Assembly (NCBI GenBank): GCA_009809945.1
Contig: WTPW01000162.1
Coordinates: 51,794 to 115,793 of the forward strand
Reading direction: 5' to 3'
Source: Gigaspora margarita
Taxonomy: Eukaryota > Glomeromycota > Glomeromycetes > Diversisporales > Gigasporaceae
Length of the DNA stretch: 64,000 nucleotides
Below, in pieces: positions 59,193-64,000 of this stretch. The notes beneath the pieces were generated by a model. That model did not search any database, was not told where the DNA came from, and was given only the letters and a program-made list of their open reading frames with translations. Position numbers and translations under genes: made by a program. The stretch's first letter is position 1. Each line of letters opens with the position of its first letter.

Positions 59193-59729
59193 CTGTATTT
59201 TCCTGAAAATAAGCTACCTTTTTTGAGCAAAAAGTTATATAAAAAATTGAGAGTAGCTTATTTTTGAGTAAAATCGATTTTTGGCCAATCGCAGAAAGTT
59301 CCTACATAGTAAAGTCCAAATTTTACTATGTAAATCAATTAATATCGCTTAAGTAAACTTATTTAGAAGGTCAAAATACACTTACACTGAAATTTTATCA
59401 ATAGTAGAGCTTTTTATTATTTAACTTTTAATTTTTACATTTGTCGAATACATTTTTTTAAAAAATTTAAATTTTTTCACCAAAAGTAAAATTCAAAAGT
59501 CAAATAATAAAAAGTTCTCCAATCTTAACAAAAATTTTAGAGAATGTGTATTTTGATCTTCTAAATAAATTAACTTAAGCGACTTTAATCAATTTACATA
59601 GAAAATTTGAACTTTACTATGTAGTGATTATTGTTGATCATGGGGTAGCTTATTTTTGGATTAAAGACGTTTTGGAGTTTTTTGACCAAAAGAGGGTGTA
59701 GAAGGTAGCTTATTTTGGGAAAAATATGA
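59193..59729. mobile_element. TA-flanked foldback MITE, AAGCTACC family, copy 3
   Basis: 537 bp, same outer and inner inverted repeats as copy 1, same orientation; TA at 59191-59192 and 59730-59731. Confidence 0.82.
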
Positions 59730-60009
59730 TATACAGCAAATTTTTTCTATTCTAAATTGCTAATTTGTGTAATTTTTACTATATAAAAATTTAAAAAAAT
59801 CTAATTTCCAAAAGTTATATATATTTAATTTAAACTTTATAATAAAATTTACAAATGTCTAGAGGTTTCATTTAGTTTATATAGAGTGTTATAGAACAAG
59901 TAGTTGATATTATTTTTATTAGAATATTTATTATTATTTTTAACTTATTATTATTTTTAGTATTTTATATATTGTTATTATTAATTGAGAAGTTAGACAT
60001 TTAGAATAG

Positions 60010-60400
60010 TTCATATTGCTTATAATGCTTATACCACTTATAACGATTATACTGCTTATAAAACTTATAGTGCTTATAACAGGACCTCAAAATATATAGA
60101 GAGGGTAGGATTTTAGTTTGCTTATTTTTGGCCTTTTTTGTGCAGATTATTTCTTTTTATAGTAATTGGTTTGCTTATTTTTGCCTTTTTTCTTGTAGAT
60201 CTTTTTATATTTAGTAATTTTTGTAAAACCCTATCCTTTTGTAGATATTTTGGGTCCTCTTATAACGCTTATACCGCTCATTATAATTATACCACTTATA
60301 ATACTTATACTGCTTATAATGCTTATACTACTTATAATGCTTATAATGATTATATCGCTTATAACGCTTATGTCGCTCATGATAATTTTAACGTTTATCA
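60010..60400. repeat. 9-bp minisatellite, unit GCTTATAAC, in the LTR
   Basis: About 25 degenerate units of GCTTATAAC/GCTTATACC before and after the MITE at 60081-60258. Frames with Tyr-Asn-Ala-Tyr repeats are period artefacts. Confidence 0.92.
60081..60258. mobile_element. MITE, AGGACC family, in the LTR minisatellite
   Basis: 178 bp, ends AGGACCTCAAAATATATAG and the inverse AGGACCCAAAATATCTACA, then AGGGTAGG / AGGATAGG. Flanked by CTTATAAC (60073-60080, 60259-60266); the host repeat makes the duplication less independent. Confidence 0.8.
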
Positions 60401-60416
60401 TTGTAAATCAACACTT

Positions 60417-61060
60417 ATCCCTTAGATTGTAATACAGGCAAATTTGCCTGCATATTTTAAAAATTTTAATAAAATTTTAAATATTGATTTTAGCTATATC
60501 TTTTCTAAGTAAAAAATATTCTTTGAGTTTTGTTTTAATAACTTTGTTAAAAAAATTTTTTAAAATTATTAGAAAACTTTAGTATAATCAAAGTTTAAAG
60601 TTTTTGTATTAGCATTTTTACTATTAAAATTTTTCTTTAGATTTTCTTAAATTTTATATGTTCCCGTTTATAAAAATAATTTTTACTTCTAATACAAGCC
60701 TTAATTTTTACAAATAAATCATTAAAGTTACAATAATAAAAGTTATTATTCTTTATATAAACTACAATATTGTCTTAAGAACTATAGCTTTAAAACTAAA
60801 ACTAAACAAGATTATAGAGAAATTGTAATAAAATTTTTNNAAAANTTTTTTTNGTAAAGTTATCTATTTTTAGCTTATATATAACTTAAATTTTTTTCTT
60901 ACAATACAAAAACTAATTTTGCAAAAAAGTAATCCTTATTTTAAATATAATTGTACAAAGTTTTATTTAATTATCCTGGTATTTAAAAAAAGTAAATCAG
61001 AGCAAAAAAAGTGCAAAAACACAGGCAAATTTGCCTGTGTTCTACTACAATCTAAGGGAT
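60417..61060. mobile_element. MITE with palindromic terminal repeats, in the LTR
   Basis: 644 bp, ends ATCCCTTAGATTGTA in both arms, each followed by the perfect palindrome CAGGCAAATTTGCCTG. Flanked by AACACTT (60410-60416, 61061-61067). Contains N positions at 60839-60853. Confidence 0.85.
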
Positions 61061-61387
61061 AACACTTATTCTAAAATGTATTTAAAGACATAGAATTTCT
61101 CTTAGTCAAATTAGACTCAGACACCCCACTTCTCGTTATATTCATTGAATATCTTGTAAAAGGGATTTCTTAGGAATAGAAGTCTAGGAATAGCCCTCTT
61201 GCTTATGATTATTAATAAAAGTTAAATCTAAATACTGTCACGAACTACCTACAGAGAAGAGTATAATTTCTTACAGACTAAGAAATTATATCTGCCTCTT
61301 GGACACTGCTATAAACCGCTAAAGAATCCCTGTAGCCATATCATTGTTATAGTAAAGAGTATAAGAAGGCCTTCCTACTAGAACATT

Positions 61388-61403
61388 TGGTGCCTTCTAG
61401 TGG
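61388..61403 (+). promoter_or_regulatory. Candidate primer-binding site
   Basis: TGGTGCCTTCTAGTGG starts two bases after the LTR end. It begins with TGG as expected for pairing with a tRNA 3' CCA; the tRNA is not identified. Confidence 0.5.
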
Positions 61404-61691
61404 AAAACTTTTAAAACATTTGGATATTATTAACCACTTACTCTATCTTGCTGCTGTTCATCCTATAAGGACTCTCTCTTTATATTTGCTGCTGCTGTTA
61501 ACACTTCTTTTGCTGCTATTTAATTCTCTCTTGCTGCTATTATTTTCTCTTGTTGCTGTTATCTATCTATCTACCTACTCATCTTCTATTGAAACTTACT
61601 TCTAGCTGCTATATTCTAGTAACTGAATTTACTAAAGAACACTACTAACTATTAATCACTTCAAAGACTTAGCTCAGAAGTCATAAGGCAT
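61404..61691 (+). other. Untranslated leader of the Ty3 element
   Basis: Rich in TTGCTGCTG-type repeats; the open frame across it is Leu-rich low complexity and is not called. Confidence 0.5.
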
Positions 61692-63320
61692 ATGACTACT
61701 AACATCAATAAATTATATAATCGACATATTAGAAATTATCTAGCAGAACATTACCAGAATCCTGCTCTTCCTTTTTCTTCTCTTCAATTAAATGCTCTTG
61801 ATCTTTCTTGTCAAGAGTGTTATTCTTCTCCTAGAACTAGTGGTCAAATATTTTCTCAAACACCCTTTGGAAGATTTTGGTGTTGGTATTCAGGAACCTA
61901 TCACGCTGACACTTATAGTAGCCAAACTACTAGTCACTTTGCTCACCTAACTGCTACCTGAGACTCTTCGACTATTCGTGCCTGTATCAGAGATATTATT
62001 TTTAGATGCTGCTACCAAGTAGATATTGTAAACCCAGGAGAAATTGCTCTTGATATTCTCCAATGATACGCTAACTGTACTATTCTACCTCCTATAGACT
62101 TTGATGATTATACTGTTTTTGACTATTAATTTGACCCAGAACCTGAATCTTATCACTAACCATACAACCCTTACTCAGACTTTGGCTTTTTTATTGCTGA
62201 TATATCTAGCCAAACCCTTATTTTACACCTTTTCTTAATATCCTTGTTGCCCCTTCTTCTAGCCCTAATCTATATCCTTTTGGTGACAACTATAGTACTC
62301 TTAGTTCTCACTCTCCCCAAATCCCACTTATTGGTTTAACTGCAAGCCCTGTAACTTTAACACCCTGACAACTAGATGTTGATCTTGAACATTTCTTTGA
62401 GACTACTACTACCTTTAAACTAAATCAATATCTACCTGATACTGCTCCAAAAACTGCTAAAGAAAACCAAGTACCCTCTTCTTCACTACCTGTAATTAAT
62501 CTACCTCCTAATATAGGTGACCAAGCTCTGAGAGATGCTACCCAAGCTATTAATATGTTAGCTGCTGCAATGACCAATGGAGGACCTAAAAAAAATCTTC
62601 TAACTATTAGTTTCTTCACTAGGGATAGAACCCAAGACCTACTTGAATGGTATATTGAATTTAAACATTCTACTGTTGCTAACTACCGGAGTGCTACCCA
62701 AAAATTAGAACTTGTTCCTGTGTATTTGAAAGGAATTGCCTTAGACTGGTTTACCTCCCTTGCTACTACTCTCACTGCTTTTAGTGATGACTATAATCAA
62801 GATACTAGCTTCAAACATCTTTTTAAAGATTGTTTTGTTACCTCCAAGCAAAAAGCTATATGGCAGAAACAACTTTTTGATATAAAACAAGAAACTAGCT
62901 CTGTTGATGAATACATTAATCAATTTTGCAAATTGAAACAATGTGTTTATCCTACTGATAGTTTTTTTGCAGACTTTTTGAAACAACTTTTTATCCAAGA
63001 ACTCTGTCCTGAGTTCACCATTAATATTCAAGCTTCTGAACCTGCTGATCTTGCTACTCTGCTCGCAAATAGGAAACTAAAAACTTATAGCTTCTCCTAA
63101 TACAGATACAGACAAAGCCATTAAACAACTAACTGACCAAATTGCTCAACTTAATATTAATCTTGCTCAGAAACAACAACTCTCCAACCTTTCTGTAAAC
63201 TATGCTGACTCTCCTAAACAAGCAAAATCTATTAAACAATCTTCTACTTGTCACTACTGTAGTAGAACTAGACATTTCTTTGCTTATTGTCAAACCAAGA
63301 AAAATGACCAAAATTAAGAA
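61692..63320 (+). pseudogene. Ty3/gypsy gag with zinc knuckle, decayed
   Basis: Capsid/nucleocapsid protein of the element. ATG 61692 opens MTTNINKLYNRHIRNYLAEH. The frame continues to about 62200 through TGA 61959-61961, TGA 62064-62066, TAA 62127-62129 and TAA 62157-62159. After a frameshift it resumes before 62366 (another TGA). It then runs open through 62555-63100, which is the retrotransposon gag domain (LLEWYIEFKHS, YLKGIALDWFTSL, FDIKQETSSVDEYINQFCKL, LATLLANRK). A second frameshift near 63090 leads to a coiled-coil-like stretch (KAIKQLTDQIAQLNINLAQK) and the CCHC zinc knuckle CHYCSRTRHFFAYC (about 63250-63290). Most stops sit where Trp or Gln is expected. Confidence 0.88.
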
Positions 63321-64000
63321 CAAGGAAGGAACAGACAATTCAACAATAACAATAACTATCAATGAGACTCATATAGAAACAGATCCAGAAGCTGAGATAA
63401 TTATAATAGGGATAGAGATAATTATAACTGGGATCAAAGCTATTCAAAAAATAGAGACAACCAAAATAATCGAGATGACTATCACTTTAGAAGTCATGAT
63501 AGATCCTCAAACTCTTGATAGAGACCCTCCAATCGTACCCTCTTGTCTTACTATAAAAATATTAATTATCTTGATTGAACTTCTTCTACCTCTACTAGTA
63601 CCTTTTCCAACCAGACTCTTAACCCACAGAAATAGAAAACACTTTTGAACAATATCTCAATTCATACTGCTTTATCCTTTTACTTGTATGAAGAAGCAAA
63701 AACTGCTAATTTGATTCAGACACCTGCTCATACTATACCTGTTAAATGTAATATTCAACTGAACCAAAAACCCTACCAAGCTATTATTGATAGTAGAGTC
63801 TCTATTAGTATAATTGCTCACAAAGTAGTTCAAGACTTAGAATTGAAAATAGAACAAGCCTCTACTAGCTTTATTATATCTGCCACTGGAACCTCTGCTT
63901 GCCCTCTAGGAATTATCTGAGACCTACCTGTAGAAATTAATGGTACTGTTATTCCTATTATAGTTGAAGTTGTACCTGCTACTTCCTACTCTCTATTGCT
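63321..64000 (+). pseudogene. Ty3/gypsy protease region, partial
   Basis: After an Arg/Asn-rich linker (63320-63640, with TGA at several apparent Trp sites) the frame from 63645 encodes a retropepsin. IPVKCNIQLNQKPYQAIIDS leads to the active-site triad region, here DSR instead of DSG (about 63788-63796), then VSISIIAHKVVQDLELK and ISATGTSACPLGII, a TGA at about 63918, and DLPVEINGTVIPIIVEVVPA to the window end. The changed glycine and the stop make this copy inactive. Confidence 0.85.

Larger units (their letters stand above)
59887..61385 (+). repeat. 5' LTR, enlarged by two MITEs
   Basis: Begins TGTTATAG and ends CTAGAACA just before the primer-binding site. Subtracting the MITEs and one duplication each leaves about 660 bases, close to the 674 of the solo LTR at 11089-11762, to which it is related. 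An AATAAAAG signal-like sequence lies at 61215. The left boundary rests on the solo LTR comparison. Confidence 0.65.
59887..64000 (+). mobile_element. Ty3/gypsy LTR retrotransposon, runs off the window
   Basis: LTR (59887-61385), primer-binding site, gag with zinc knuckle, and the start of protease, all on the plus strand. Reverse transcriptase, RNase H and integrase should follow beyond 64000. Frameshifts and stops in gag mark it as a dead copy. The 5' LTR itself carries two MITEs. Confidence 0.88.

Noticed and set aside
60138..60432. Tyr-Asn-Ala-rich or Leu/Ile-rich protein
   Set aside because: Arises from the GCTTATAAC minisatellite and crosses a MITE boundary.
61959..63920. UGA read as tryptophan (alternative code)
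   Set aside because: TAA and TAG stops also occur, normal TGG codons are present in the same frames, and frameshifts show general decay.

Overview
The window looks like a transposon-dense, AT-rich piece of a nuclear genome from an arbuscular mycorrhizal fungus (Glomeromycotina, Rhizophagus/Gigaspora-like). Reasons: very high A+T with only patches of moderate G+C; short spliceosomal introns; Ty3, LINE, hAT, SINE and MITE families in dense nests; and two gene families (7522-10357 and 16765-18716) whose conserved strings I associate from memory with large expanded Glomeromycotina families. No housekeeping gene, rRNA, functional tRNA gene or CRISPR array is visible, and no intact long gene is certain.

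Layout. 1-6004: a minus-strand LINE (two-part ORF1, then endonuclease and reverse transcriptase) whose 3' end lies outside the window. 6005-11088: short repeats, a TA-flanked MITE and a decayed gene of a lineage-specific family (7522-10357). 11089-11762: probable solo LTR of the Ty3 family that reappears at 59887. 12813-18716: MITEs, a possible two-exon small gene (14294-13948), a 5'-truncated poly(A) retroelement, and a decayed OB-like family gene split by an exonic hAT-type MITE. 21545-29760: an AT-rich minisatellite broken up by two copies of one poly(A) retroelement, several MITEs and a 2.4 kb inverted-repeat element. 29924-35485: a dead hAT transposase gene whose intron carries two further elements and whose exons carry a tRNA-derived SINE and another MITE. 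35486-43847: more SINEs, a Ty3 pol fragment on the minus strand, a satellite, and a 0.8 kb near-perfect palindrome split by a SINE. 43848-51675: satellite remains, MITEs and long AT-rich spacer. 51676-56434: elements nested three deep, each with its own target-site duplication. 56445-59729: dead hAT and LINE fragments on the minus strand and more MITEs. 59887-64000: a Ty3/gypsy element on the plus strand (LTR, primer-binding site, gag, zinc knuckle, start of protease) that runs off the window.

The sequence records layered insertion rather than a working operon or pathway. I reconstructed it mainly from terminal inverted repeats, target-site duplications and reading frames that resume on the far side of an insert. 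Most in-frame stops in the dead elements sit where tryptophan or glutamine codons are expected, which fits C:G to T:A decay.
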